From the NCBI RefSeq assembly GCF_000772935.1, contig NZ_JPVR01000077.1, positions 62,001 through 126,000 of the forward strand: DNA of 64,000 nt, written 5' to 3'. The notes below the pieces were generated by a model. The model made no database searches. It was not told the origin of the DNA and saw nothing but the letters and a program-made list of their open reading frames with translations. Shown here in pieces: positions 37,853 through 45,780 of the stretch. Every line of letters begins with the position of its first letter. The stretch's first letter is position 1. The DNA comes from Lysinibacillus boronitolerans JCM 21713 = 10a = NBRC 103108 (lineage in GTDB: Bacteria; Bacillota; Bacilli; Bacillales_A; Planococcaceae). Made by a program: the position numbers and the translations under genes.

Positions 37853-38095
37853 TTAACTATCTAAAATGGCTTTTATTTTTCCAGGCTGATATCCGATAAT
37901 TCTCTCTACTTTATTATCAGTGACTACTAAAGTAAATGGGATAGCATGAATATTAAACTGCTTAAACTCCTTTAATGCGTGCTCTTCATTAATATCCTTA
38001 TTGATATAAGTAATATTATTTTCTTCTAACCACTCCTTTAACCTAACGCAATATTGACAACCATTACTTGAATATACCGTTATATCATACTTCAC
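37853..38095 (-). CDS. Glutaredoxin-like protein
   Basis: This 80-residue glutaredoxin has the CxxC motif in VYSSNGCQYCVRL and the cis-Pro loop IHAIPFTLV. I chose the GTG at 38095 with the perfect site AAAGGAGG 8 bases upstream; a longer frame to 38155 crosses the predicted promoter. It has its own promoter carrying the cluster motif. In this setting it may keep the cysteines of the 12-Cys peptide reduced before export, or balance redox state. Confidence 0.88.
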   Translation of the reverse strand: MKYDITVYSSNGCQYCVRLKEWLEENNITYINKDINEEHALKEFKQFNIHAIPFTLVVTDNKVERIIGYQPGKIKAILDS

Positions 38096-38114
38096 CTTAT
38101 AGACCTCCTTTTTT

Positions 38115-38148
38115 CTATAAAGAGGATTTAAACATAAGAAATGAAACC
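38115..38148 (-). promoter_or_regulatory. Shared cluster promoter motif, glutaredoxin copy
   Basis: Minus-strand GGTTT (38144-38148) and CTCTTTATAG ending at 38115 with a G-to-C distance of 25, immediately ahead of the ribosome site of the glutaredoxin gene. Confidence 0.5.
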
Positions 38149-38175
38149 ATGACAAAATAATATTTTTTACAGGAA

Positions 38176-38213
38176 AGTTGTTTTTATTACAGAAGAATCC
38201 TCTTTACATAGTA
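38176..38213 (+). promoter_or_regulatory. Shared cluster promoter motif, tRNA-Cys/yvrJ copy
   Basis: AGTTG (38176-38180) and CTTTACATAGTA (38202-38213) with a G-to-C distance of 25. A start site about 7 bases downstream would fall just before the tRNA at 38227. Confidence 0.5.
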
Positions 38214-38226
38214 CAGTTACAATTTT

Positions 38227-38297
<71 letters not shown>

Positions 38298-38337
38298 TAT
38301 ATTACTAATTTGGAGTAAGAGGGAGGTAATTTACATT

Positions 38338-38511
38338 ATGACACCAGAAAATGTTCCAATTTGGATTAGCCTAATAGGAAATTTTGGATTCCCTATTGCC
38401 ATAACAGTCTACCTGTTCATTCGCTTTGAAAGGAAAATAGATAAATTAGAGGCTGTCATCATGGAGTTATCTGAAGTTATAAAATCTCTTAATTACAAGA
38501 AAGGAGGGTAA
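38338..38511 (+). CDS. yvrJ: YvrJ-family small membrane protein
   Basis: This 57-residue protein starts MTPENVPIWISLIGNFGFPI and has one membrane segment (about 8-28) followed by an amphipathic helix (RFERKIDKLEAVIMELSEVI). This is the YvrJ pattern. In B. subtilis yvrJ is a SigO target next to sigO-rsoA, which matches the neighbourhood here. Its shape also recalls holin-like BhlA/UviB. GGGAGG precedes the ATG. Confidence 0.8.
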   Translation: MTPENVPIWISLIGNFGFPIAITVYLFIRFERKIDKLEAVIMELSEVIKSLNYKKGG

Positions 38512-38516
38512 GCCAC

Positions 38517-38705
38517 ATGGAAATTGAAAAATTAATGGCCTGTTACTGTAAAGCAAGAGAAGTTCAATCATTTTATACAAATTGTTTAGCGGGTGATAGT
38601 CTGTCCCCAAAAGAACGCGATTTACTAATAAATCTTATTCAAAATGCCAGTATTTCTTCTAATTTATTGTGGGAATATTGTCAGATTCATGCTAATGAAA
38701 TATGA
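38517..38705 (+). CDS. Small protein of unknown function downstream of yvrJ
   Basis: This 62-residue, mostly helical soluble protein begins only 5 bp after yvrJ, with the site AAGGAGG lying in the end of that gene, so the two are co-transcribed. No domain was recognised. Three cysteines (residues 9, 11 and 25) are notable in a cluster rich in cysteine functions. Confidence 0.6.
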   Translation: MEIEKLMACYCKAREVQSFYTNCLAGDSLSPKERDLLINLIQNASISSNLLWEYCQIHANEI

Positions 38706-38719
38706 TCTATTAACAAAAA

Positions 38720-38778
38720 TAAACCCATCAAATAATTTAGGTTAAGAACTACCTAATTTTATTTGATGGGTTTTAATT
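38720..38778 (+). terminator. Terminator after the tRNA-Cys/yvrJ transcript
   Basis: AAACCCATCAAATAA pairs with TTATTTGATGGGTTT through an inner hairpin AGGT...ACCT, and T-rich sequence follows. Confidence 0.8.
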
Positions 38779-38791
38779 TTTAATAAGTGAT

Positions 38792-38893
38792 TTAAGCTTC
38801 TTTAAATCCAAACGTTCCTATTAAAAATGCTATTAGAAATATTATTAGCAAAATGGAATTGAGGATAATTAAAAGTAATTCTACTACCGCATC
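38792..38893 (-). pseudogene. Remnant of a small membrane protein gene (homologous to 39147-39398)
   Basis: The minus-strand frame from 38893 to the TAA at 38792 encodes 33 residues that align without gaps to the C-terminus of the 83-residue membrane protein just to the right: LNSILLIIFLIAFLIGTFGF against LNSFILVVFIGIYLMAFYGF. An in-frame TGA precedes it and no start or ribosome site is present, so it is a truncated relic in opposite orientation. Confidence 0.7.
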
Positions 38894-39091
38894 TCATACC
38901 ATACCACTTTTTATACAGTCGAATAACAAGAAATCAACATTTATGGAGCAACTTTTATATTATTATGTAATGTCGATAATAAGGTTTTTTCATAATCTTT
39001 AAGTACTGACTATTATAAATAAAAAAAGGCAAAGTTGATTTCAGGCAAGGAATGGTTTATTCGATGTGATGAAAACTGTAAATAACACGTG

Positions 39092-39100
39092 TGGTATAAT
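39092..39100 (+). promoter_or_regulatory. Extended -10 promoter element
   Basis: TGGTATAAT is a sigma-A extended -10, about 50 bp before the TTG start of the 83-residue membrane protein. No -35 box is evident. Confidence 0.4.
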
Positions 39101-39146
39101 TGTAATAAAGTCAAACCTTCATTTACATACAAAGGGGCGGTGCTAT

Positions 39147-39398
39147 TTGCAAAGAAAAATTTTTACGTATTTATCAATAATTTTCTTGTTTTTAACATTT
39201 CTTATTGGATTGGCTCCTCAATATATTCTGGGAATTGGCATAACAATTCCATTTATTTTAGGAATTTCAGGACTAATATTTGCTATTTTAGGGATAAAGG
39301 GACCCACTCGTATGATTTTAGTTGTCCTTAATTCGTTTATATTAGTAGTGTTTATCGGGATTTATCTAATGGCTTTTTATGGATTTAATAAACCTTAA
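39147..39398 (+). CDS. Small hydrophobic membrane protein, possible immunity protein
   Basis: The protein has 83 residues and two to three membrane segments (about 6-24, 30-48 and 56-78). I chose the TTG at 39147, preceded by AAAGGGGCGG; a further 27 codons upstream to 39066 lack such a site. A relic of a homologue lies on the other strand at 38792-38893, suggesting turnover of this gene type. Its place just upstream of the bacteriocin-like precursor makes a role in producer immunity a reasonable guess. Confidence 0.6.
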   Translation: MQRKIFTYLSIIFLFLTFLIGLAPQYILGIGITIPFILGISGLIFAILGIKGPTRMILVVLNSFILVVFIGIYLMAFYGFNKP

Positions 39399-39533
39399 AA
39401 GAAGCAAAGTTTATCTTTAAAAGTCAGAATGATAGGAATTTTATGATAGTCTACAAAGAATAGCTATACTAAATAGCATATAATTTCGTTTTATAGGTTT
39501 AATTTATATTTCCTGAAAAAAATTTAAAAATGC

Positions 39534-39570
39534 AGTTTAAATCTCCAGTTGTATTTCACTTTACATAGTA
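39534..39570 (+). promoter_or_regulatory. Shared cluster promoter motif, bacteriocin precursor copy
   Basis: AGTTT (39534-39538) and CACTTTACATAGTA ending 39570 with a G-to-C distance of 24. It lies about 55 bp before the precursor gene. TTTACA inside it could alternatively be a sigma-A -35. Confidence 0.5.
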
Positions 39571-39625
39571 ATGAAGCACATCATACTAAATGTTGCTTCA
39601 AATACTTTAAAAGGGAGAGAAAACA

Positions 39626-40306
39626 ATGACTGAAAAACAAACTAAATCAGGAATTAAAGAGTTATCGAAAAATGAGGTTAACAATTTAGTTGAAAAAGCA
39701 TTGGCAAATGAAAGTGTGCAGACGCTTATCAACAACTCACTAAATCATTACCCTGCTATTAAAGCTAAGTATACTGATCTTCGAGCTTTAATAACACAAT
39801 CATTAGGCGGAGAATTTACTAAAGGAACTACCCCTGTACAAGTTCTTACTTTAGTTATGGAAGAACTTCAGACAGTAATTACTTTTACTGTCGAAAACGC
39901 AGAATTTAAAGCTGTTTCGCATTTCCATGGTCATTCAAGTGTTATCGAAGTTACACAATCTGTTGGAGTAAATTTATTCCCAATTGTAACTATTAAGATT
40001 AATGGAGAGTATTTCGATTATGAATGGCACACAAACCCATTATATGATGTCAATGAATTACGTTCTTCTACACAAAATAATGAACTTAATCTAATGTGGT
40101 CAAATTGTACTATCTGTACTACTGTTTGTGACACTATCCAAGGTTTAGGATGTACCTTAGCTGGTACAGCAGCTTGTATGGTAGCTTGTGCTCCAATCGG
40201 TACTGTAGCGTGTCCATTTATTTGTGCAGCTGTTTTTGGATTAGTGTGCCTTAGCGAAAATAAGATCACATGTGGACCAGGTTGTAAATCATTAGGGTTT
40301 TGCTAA
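39626..40306 (+). CDS. Halocin C8-like Cys-rich bacteriocin precursor
   Basis: The 226-residue protein has an about 155-residue cysteine-free N-terminal region, followed by a C-terminal block with 12 cysteines at 161, 164, 168, 176, 184, 188, 196, 200, 208, 216, 220 and 226. That block is hydrophobic and ends GPGCKSLGFC, resembling the end of halocin C8 (NRAGLC), and CTIC/GLGCTLAG/TAACMVAC fit the same fold. In halocin C8 the N-terminal part of the precursor acts as immunity protein. AAGGGAG precedes the ATG. No signal peptide is seen; the export route is unknown. The subtilisin downstream is a candidate for cleavage near residue 150-160. Confidence 0.8.
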   Translation: MTEKQTKSGIKELSKNEVNNLVEKALANESVQTLINNSLNHYPAIKAKYTDLRALITQSLGGEFTKGTTPVQVLTLVMEELQTVITFTVENAEFKAVSHFHGHSSVIEVTQSVGVNLFPIVTIKINGEYFDYEWHTNPLYDVNELRSSTQNNELNLMWSNCTICTTVCDTIQGLGCTLAGTAACMVACAPIGTVACPFICAAVFGLVCLSENKITCGPGCKSLGFC

Positions 40307-40334
40307 ATAGAAATAACAAGTTATAAAGTTAATA

Positions 40335-40375
40335 TCTCCCCACCAATAATGTTATAATTAAAATAGGAGGGGAGA
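40335..40375 (+). repeat. Inverted repeat enclosing a ribosome site
   Basis: TCTCCCC (40335-40341) is complementary to GGGGAGA (40369-40375), which contains the ribosome site of the following TTG. In a read-through transcript the two could pair and hide the site. Confidence 0.4.
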
Positions 40376-40378
40376 TTC

Positions 40379-40612
40379 TTGTTAGCCTATAAGAGAATAA
40401 TTATAATACATTTACTTATTATGTTTTCTAGCATTTTTATTAGTTTTCAGATAAAAGGTATATGGATAGGATTACTTATATTTTTATTGGTGTATGCTTC
40501 TCTTTTTTGGTTGTTTATTGGACTACCTTATGCATTTCAAACAAAGTCGAAGTTTTTCGAAAGGTATTGGAATTGGTTAGTAAAAGGTGGGAAAATTGGT
40601 CCAAAAAGCTAA
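40379..40612 (+). CDS. Small membrane protein between precursor and protease
   Basis: This 77-residue protein has two membrane segments (about 5-25 and 28-52) and a basic, aromatic C-terminus ending in KGGKIGPKS. The start is TTG at 40379, preceded by GGAGGGG. It lies 72 bp after the precursor; a TGTTATAAT element upstream may give a separate transcript. Possible immunity or export role; no family recognised. Confidence 0.6.
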   Translation: MLAYKRIIIIHLLIMFSSIFISFQIKGIWIGLLIFLLVYASLFWLFIGLPYAFQTKSKFFERYWNWLVKGGKIGPKS

Positions 40613-40684
40613 AGATTTATTCTTTAATATTGCTTAATAATAGTAACAGAATACTCAATTTTATAAGAGAAATATTAAATTTAA

Positions 40685-40736
40685 TCTACTTCCGAAAATG
40701 TTAGACTTTTACTAACATTTCAGGGGTAGATTTTTG
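40685..40736 (+). terminator. Terminator after the small membrane gene
   Basis: The inner stem AATGTTAG/CTAACATT is extended by TCTACTTC/GGGGTAGA, followed by T5. Confidence 0.8.
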
Positions 40737-40816
40737 TTTAATATTGAGCGAATTTCTCCTTTTTATTTATTATCATCTTCCTTCTAACACTTTATTATTT
40801 AAAAGGAGATGACAAA

Positions 40817-41740
40817 ATGAAATATGAAATCATTTTAGAGCGGGTAAAAGTGGTCAAGTTGTTTAAAGTTTTAAATGCAGTTCCTGATAATTTAGATAAG
40901 ATTCGAGCAAGGGAATTGTGGCAAGAAACAGATCAAGGTTCAGGATCTGTTATTGCTGTATTAGATAGTGGTGTTCAGGTTGACCACCCGAGTTTAAAGG
41001 ACAATATTATTGATGGCTATAATTTCACAGATGATGATGAAGGTAATCCTTCAATATTTAAAGATTATCTTGGACATGGTACACATGTATCTGGAATTCT
41101 AGCTGCTGTTGATAATGGCAAGGGAATCACAGGTATTGCGCCAAAAAGTAAACTTCTTATATTAAAAGTAATAAATCGCAAAGGAAGAGGAAGCTTTGAG
41201 AGTTTGATTAAGGCAATTATGTATGCCGTTACTTGGACTGGACCTAATGGAGAAAAAGTAAACATTATTAATATGTCACTCGGCAGCCCAGAACCAAATG
41301 AAGAATTGCATAAAGCCATAAAATATGCCCGTTCAAAAGGTATCGTATTAGTAGCCGCTGCTGGTAATCAAGGCGATGGAGAAAGCGCAACTATCGAAAT
41401 ATCATACCCTGGTTTTTACAAGGAAGTAATTCAAGTCGGCTCTATCTCTGAAACAGACACGCCTTCAAAATTTTCTAATACGAATGTTAATTTAGATTTT
41501 GTAGGGCCTGGTGAAAATATATTATCTACGCATTTAAACAGTGATTATGTAGAATTGACAGGAACCTCTATGGCAGCTCCATTTGTTGCCGGTGCAGCTG
41601 CACTTATCATAAAAATAATCAAACATTGTGAACCCCATTTGATTCCAATGTATGTATATGACTACTTATTAACTCATGCTCTTTCATTGGACCGTTTCTC
41701 CATTAATCAGGTAGGAAATGGTTTTATTCAATTGAAATAA
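40817..41740 (+). CDS. Subtilisin-family protease of the intracellular (ISP) type
   Basis: This 307-residue S8 protease has the complete triad: Asp50 in AVLDSGVQVDH, His87 in GHGTHVSG and Ser251 in GTSMAAPF, with oxyanion Asn184 in AAAGN. It has no signal peptide, and its length and C-terminus (GNGFIQL, cf. GNGFLYL) fit intracellular subtilisins. The LIPY-type inhibitory N-terminal motif of ISPs is not visible, so it may not be held inactive that way. Placed after the Cys-rich precursor, it may mature it or degrade uncleaved protein. AAAAGGAGATGAC precedes the ATG. Confidence 0.88.
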   Translation: MKYEIILERVKVVKLFKVLNAVPDNLDKIRARELWQETDQGSGSVIAVLDSGVQVDHPSLKDNIIDGYNFTDDDEGNPSIFKDYLGHGTHVSGILAAVDNGKGITGIAPKSKLLILKVINRKGRGSFESLIKAIMYAVTWTGPNGEKVNIINMSLGSPEPNEELHKAIKYARSKGIVLVAAAGNQGDGESATIEISYPGFYKEVIQVGSISETDTPSKFSNTNVNLDFVGPGENILSTHLNSDYVELTGTSMAAPFVAGAAALIIKIIKHCEPHLIPMYVYDYLLTHALSLDRFSINQVGNGFIQLK

Positions 41741-41873
41741 ATTTGTGGAGGCATCCATCATTGTAACAATGGCAATTTAATTACTTCCATAACCCTCACA
41801 ACATGCTAAATTAACTGTAATTTGTATATGTAAGGCACTGAATATTTGTTGGTAAGAGCATTAATCCGAAATG

Positions 41874-41905
41874 ACGGCAGCACTCTTTTTAAAAAGTGCT
41901 GCCGT
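41874..41905. terminator. Strong hairpin after the protease gene
   Basis: ACGGCAGCACT/AGTGCTGCCGT forms a perfect 11-bp stem with a 10-base loop. The T run after it is poor, so it may be partial. Confidence 0.6.
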
Positions 41906-41920
41906 GTGACTTACCTGTTT

Positions 41921-41957
41921 ATCTGCATACCATATATGTAAGAACAAATATGCAGAT
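41921..41957. repeat. Inverted repeat ahead of a small membrane gene
   Basis: ATCTGCATA and TATGCAGAT are a perfect 9-bp inverted repeat separated by 19 bases. It overlaps the ribosome site region and may be an operator. Confidence 0.5.
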
Positions 41958-41968
41958 GGGGGGATTTT

Positions 41969-42226
41969 ATGGAGCTTATATTGACCATTTTTCTTATGCT
42001 AGATATTCCATACAATTATTTTCACCATTCATTCCCCATTATGATTGAATACTTGGGGAATCTTGGATTTTGGCTGGCAGTCCCATTATCGGTACTTACT
42101 ATCTTGCTAAGTCTATGGTTACTTATAAAAAAAGTAGGCATTGTTAGCTCTTTACTTATTCTTTTTATTACAGGGATTCTTTTATTCCTTGCTTTATTTT
42201 CATTATTCCATTGCTACTTATCATAA
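41969..42226 (+). CDS. Small membrane protein of unknown function
   Basis: This 85-residue hydrophobic protein has two to three membrane segments (about 30-52 and 58-80). GGGGGG precedes the ATG. It is followed by its own terminator and shows no family features that I recognise. Confidence 0.6.
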   Translation: MELILTIFLMLDIPYNYFHHSFPIMIEYLGNLGFWLAVPLSVLTILLSLWLLIKKVGIVSSLLILFITGILLFLALFSLFHCYLS

Positions 42227-42234
42227 TAAATTGA

Positions 42235-42263
42235 AGCCTTTGAAGGTGGATACTTCAAAGGCT
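42235..42263. terminator. Convergent bidirectional terminator
   Basis: A perfect 11-bp stem AGCCTTTGAAG/CTTCAAAGGCT with 7-base loop and T5 on the plus strand. Confidence 0.9.
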
Positions 42264-42274
42264 TTTTAGTTTCT

Positions 42275-42772
42275 TTAGAAGTACAGCACCATATAATCCT
42301 CATCAAAATATTGCTGTCCTATTTTTAAGGCATTTCGCTCTGTTCCAAAAACGTGAAAGCCTAACGATGTATATAATCCTTTTGCTGATACATTGGAAGA
42401 AACTACTGTTAAATTAATTTGCTCGACGTCTACGAGTGTCTTTGCTTGATTGATGATCTCTATCATTAGTTGTTTTCCTATGCCCAATCCTCGTTTTTTT
42501 GAAGAAACATAAACGGCAAAAATGCTCGCTTTATGCTTTAGCTTCACTTTATTTGCTTGCACCAATGTTGCCACACCGAGTAAATCCTCCTGGTTAAATG
42601 CCCCAAATGTAAATGTTCCCTGTCCTTCGAGCCTACTTGCAAACGACTCAATTGACAAATCCATTTCTTCCTCGAAGCTAGCGCCAAAAGCTTCCGGATT
42701 TGTTTGCAATCCCTCTAATCTTAAATCTCTATACACCTCAGCATCTGCTGCTGTTAATTGTCTAATTTCCAT
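42275..42772 (-). CDS. GNAT-family N-acetyltransferase
   Basis: This 165-residue acetyltransferase has the acetyl-CoA-binding motif KRGLGIGKQLMIEI (Q/RxxGxG/A) and the C-terminal GLYTSLGFHVFGTERNALK. Substrate unknown; side-chain specificity cannot be read off. Single-gene unit. Confidence 0.88.
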   Translation of the reverse strand: MEIRQLTAADAEVYRDLRLEGLQTNPEAFGASFEEEMDLSIESFASRLEGQGTFTFGAFNQEDLLGVATLVQANKVKLKHKASIFAVYVSSKKRGLGIGKQLMIEIINQAKTLVDVEQINLTVVSSNVSAKGLYTSLGFHVFGTERNALKIGQQYFDEDYMVLYF

Positions 42773-42879
42773 GCCTTTCCCTCCTATCGACTTTTCCTAT
42801 TTATCGACCATAACGATTAGCATTTGATGTACTTTTTCCACAACAATCCTTAAAATGGAAATAAAGGAGCTAAAAATCT

Positions 42880-43458
42880 ATGAAATCTACTAGCATGGCA
42901 AAACATTTTCTTACGTTACAGGTGCAACGACAACATTATCTACCAGCTATTCATTCACTTTCACAGGAAGAATTTTGGCGAGTAACACGTGAGGGAAAAT
43001 GGTCCATAGGTGACCACTTTTATCACCTTTATTTGATTCTCAAAATGCTCCACACAGTAACCAAATATTCTTTATACCTATCGCCTATCGCTAAAATCCG
43101 AAGAAACAAGCCATTCTCTACTGAAATACATGATATTTATGAAGAATATCAATCCAAAAAAGGACAAGGAATGCGAGCACCAGGTATTTTAGTTCCACCT
43201 AAGAAAATAAGCTTTGTATTAAACAGTTATGCTATCGAGCAATTACTTATCAACGAGACACTTGCTTTGCAAAAGTTAGTACAAAATATAGACGAGGATG
43301 TTGCTGGGCACATTGTTTTTCCCGATCCCATTGCACATTATCCTAATCTTATTCAAGCTATTCATTTGTTGGCTATTCATGAGAGGCATCACTTTAAGAT
43401 GATGGAAGGACTTTTAGGAGGAAAGAATTTGAACGGTACAATTAAGGAAATCAAATAG
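42880..43458 (+). CDS. DinB/YfiT-like helical metal-binding protein
   Basis: This 192-residue protein has a DinB-superfamily pattern: the motif GDHFYHLY near residue 45 and the second His pair HERHHFKMM near 168 supply a three-His metal site. These four-helix-bundle proteins often act as thiol (bacillithiol) transferases. Function here unproven. Confidence 0.75.
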   Translation: MKSTSMAKHFLTLQVQRQHYLPAIHSLSQEEFWRVTREGKWSIGDHFYHLYLILKMLHTVTKYSLYLSPIAKIRRNKPFSTEIHDIYEEYQSKKGQGMRAPGILVPPKKISFVLNSYAIEQLLINETLALQKLVQNIDEDVAGHIVFPDPIAHYPNLIQAIHLLAIHERHHFKMMEGLLGGKNLNGTIKEIK

Positions 43459-43502
43459 AGCCAATTTGATTTTATGCCCATCAAAACTGGCTCTGGATTT
43501 TT
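43457..43502. terminator. Convergent terminator
   Basis: AGAGCCAATTTGAT pairs with ATCAAAACTGGCTCT around a 9-base loop, followed by a T-rich tract. Confidence 0.75.
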
Positions 43503-43534
43503 CAGTATAGCAACTTTGTCATGGAAAAATTTCA

Positions 43535-44455
43535 TTAGGAAACGCTACGAGCTCTTTGTTCTAGAACTACACTTAAAATTCCAAACAATAACAGTAATAG
43601 GACACCCATTAATGTAATAGTTGACCATTGTAGTCTTGTATCGAATAGCTGAAAAAAGAAGGTAAATACAGGAATAAAGCACAATGACATCATGACTAAA
43701 AATACTTCACAATATTGAATACCCTTCTGTAATAAATACATTGGTATCAATACACCGATGACTGTCATCAATAAAATCCAACCAATGTTTTCAAGCAAAT
43801 AAGTAAATATGACATCGTATGTAGCGATAAATGATAGCAAAATGATCCCATAAAATCTTTTCGATAAAATCATCGAGCTTGTCCATCCTAATTGACTGAG
43901 CTGCTTAGAATAGACTGTACATAATACTGCACCAAGTCCACACAATATGCTCGCTCCGACACCTAAAATACTTGATTGGTCCCATGTTTGTACAGCCGAT
44001 TTCCCTGTAAAAATAGCACCAATCAGTAATAGACTAGCTACAAATATGCCAATTGCAATACCCCACTGTGCATTTATCACTCGTTTTTTCTGCTGTATGG
44101 CAAGTAGCAATGCAAACAATGGGCCTAGTCCCATTTCAAGAGAGCTCACTATCGCTGGTTCAATATATTTTAATGCAAAGTAAAACCCCATAAAGGCTAA
44201 TATGGAAGCACCGTTTAACTTCCATAAGGATGATCGTGCCTCTTTCCAGCAGGGCTCTACCTTTTGCTTACTCGTGATTAATTGAAAAAAGACAGTCGTG
44301 AGAAAAAAACTAATACCTGTGAAAAGAAATGGATGCACCCCTTGTACACGGTTCGAGTAATACACTTGGCTAATAGATGTTAAAATGGCTGACAATAGTA
44401 AACTTATTACCCCTATTGCATATAGATTACGTTTATTTTCAACTATAACTCCCAT
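43535..44455 (-). CDS. EamA/DMT-superfamily transporter
   Basis: This 306-residue protein has about ten membrane segments arranged as two EamA halves; KYIEPAIVSSLEMGLGPLFALLLA and YLLQKGIQYCEVFLVMMSLC are typical repeats. I chose the ATG at 44455 with AGGTGGGG upstream. Substrate unknown, usually a small metabolite effluxed from the cell. Confidence 0.85.
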   Translation of the reverse strand: MGVIVENKRNLYAIGVISLLLSAILTSISQVYYSNRVQGVHPFLFTGISFFLTTVFFQLITSKQKVEPCWKEARSSLWKLNGASILAFMGFYFALKYIEPAIVSSLEMGLGPLFALLLAIQQKKRVINAQWGIAIGIFVASLLLIGAIFTGKSAVQTWDQSSILGVGASILCGLGAVLCTVYSKQLSQLGWTSSMILSKRFYGIILLSFIATYDVIFTYLLENIGWILLMTVIGVLIPMYLLQKGIQYCEVFLVMMSLCFIPVFTFFFQLFDTRLQWSTITLMGVLLLLLFGILSVVLEQRARSVS

Positions 44456-44493
44456 AAATTCCCCACCTGACAGCATGTCTACTCATATGCTTA

Positions 44494-45780
44494 CTATTGC
44501 GCTGCTAGAGTAAACTTTTTTACTAGTTTCTCCAAACTGTCCTCTACACGGTGACAGTCGACAAAAAACACCCTCACTTCGGCACTTTGTTCCCCTTCAT
44601 TTGTGTTAAAATAAATTTCTTTCATTTGTTCAACTTCCGTATTCAATGGATAAAGAAGATATATTTCTTTCGCGTGATATTTTTTAGCATAAGCATACAT
44701 TTGATACATATCTGCCTGTGAAATGCCGTAGTTATTGTGTGGCGTGTTACTTAGCATTTTCCACTTTGTATCTAAAATAATTTTACTAGTGTCATTAGTT
44801 AACACAATATCTGGTCGTAGTGCAAATTTCCCTTGAAATAAATGATAGCCTTTATCCTGTAATTGCACCTGCCATGCTGAATCACTTAGTAGCTTTTTCA
44901 GATGAAAGCCAATATAAGACTCAAAAACTTTTTCCATGGGAAATAATAAGGCTTTAGTAAATGAATTTCCTGAAAAAGTTGTAAAGCTTTCATTATTTAA
45001 AAAAATTTTAGACCATTGCATAATCGTTTGATAATCTTTTGAGTTACGATCAATCTTTACTTGGGAAAAATCTTTACTGTAGTTTTTTGATTGCTCAATG
45101 AGTTCAAAGTGTATGAGTTGCTTACGAATTTCGTTTATATTGTCATTGCTAGTAGATTGTTTTAACAAATAAAGCAATGTAGCCTTGATTAACCGATTTT
45201 CTGCTCGATTCATTCCAAACTCATCATAGCGTGTATAGAAACGTTGACGATGAACAAGGTTATATTTTAATTGCTGTGAGAATACCATTTTTCCTTTGTA
45301 TGCATTTAAGTTATCCTCCGTCGCATAATACGATGATTTAAGTCCTTTTTTAATCAGTTTTTGTACTTCTTCAATGTACAATCGAATGAAAATTTCCAAT
45401 AACGTCATATGATCTGTACGAAGATTAGTCTCATTAAAGGTTTTGCTAGGAAATTCTTGTAATGACTTAAGCATTTTCAAAAATGTTTTTTTAGGGTCAA
45501 TGGCTGTTTTCCCATGTATTTTGGGCAAAATTTGAATTTGTGTACCATTTTTCAATTGCACAATCCCAACATAATTTTTTGCACGAATGACCTTCCATAC
45601 ATGTCGCTTTGTGGAAACAGAGAAAAAATCGTATGCCTCAACATCTTCCATTTCATTACAGTGCAAAATCATATTTTCAAGCTGCTCGAAAGAATCATTG
45701 TCTAAGTATACATACTCATCTTTAAAAGCTATATTGCATGTCAGAATATCGTATTCCTTGATTTCAATTAGCCTCTTCAT
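44494..45780 (-). CDS. mcrC: McrC, nuclease subunit of a type IV restriction system
   Basis: This 428-residue protein has the McrC PD-(D/E)XK site: RPDIVLTNDTSKIILDTKWK near residues 320-340. The ATG at 45780 lies 17 bp inside the mcrB end and has AAGGG upstream, so translation is coupled. McrC cuts DNA when activated by GTP-hydrolysing McrB bound to modified cytosines. Confidence 0.92.
   Translation of the reverse strand: MKRLIEIKEYDILTCNIAFKDEYVYLDNDSFEQLENMILHCNEMEDVEAYDFFSVSTKRHVWKVIRAKNYVGIVQLKNGTQIQILPKIHGKTAIDPKKTFLKMLKSLQEFPSKTFNETNLRTDHMTLLEIFIRLYIEEVQKLIKKGLKSSYYATEDNLNAYKGKMVFSQQLKYNLVHRQRFYTRYDEFGMNRAENRLIKATLLYLLKQSTSNDNINEIRKQLIHFELIEQSKNYSKDFSQVKIDRNSKDYQTIMQWSKIFLNNESFTTFSGNSFTKALLFPMEKVFESYIGFHLKKLLSDSAWQVQLQDKGYHLFQGKFALRPDIVLTNDTSKIILDTKWKMLSNTPHNNYGISQADMYQMYAYAKKYHAKEIYLLYPLNTEVEQMKEIYFNTNEGEQSAEVRVFFVDCHRVEDSLEKLVKKFTLAAQ

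Noticed and set aside
39560..39565. TTTACA as a sigma-A -35 for the precursor
   Set aside because: Possible, but the four-site motif with constant spacing explains the sequence better; the glutaredoxin copy is too near its gene to be a -35.
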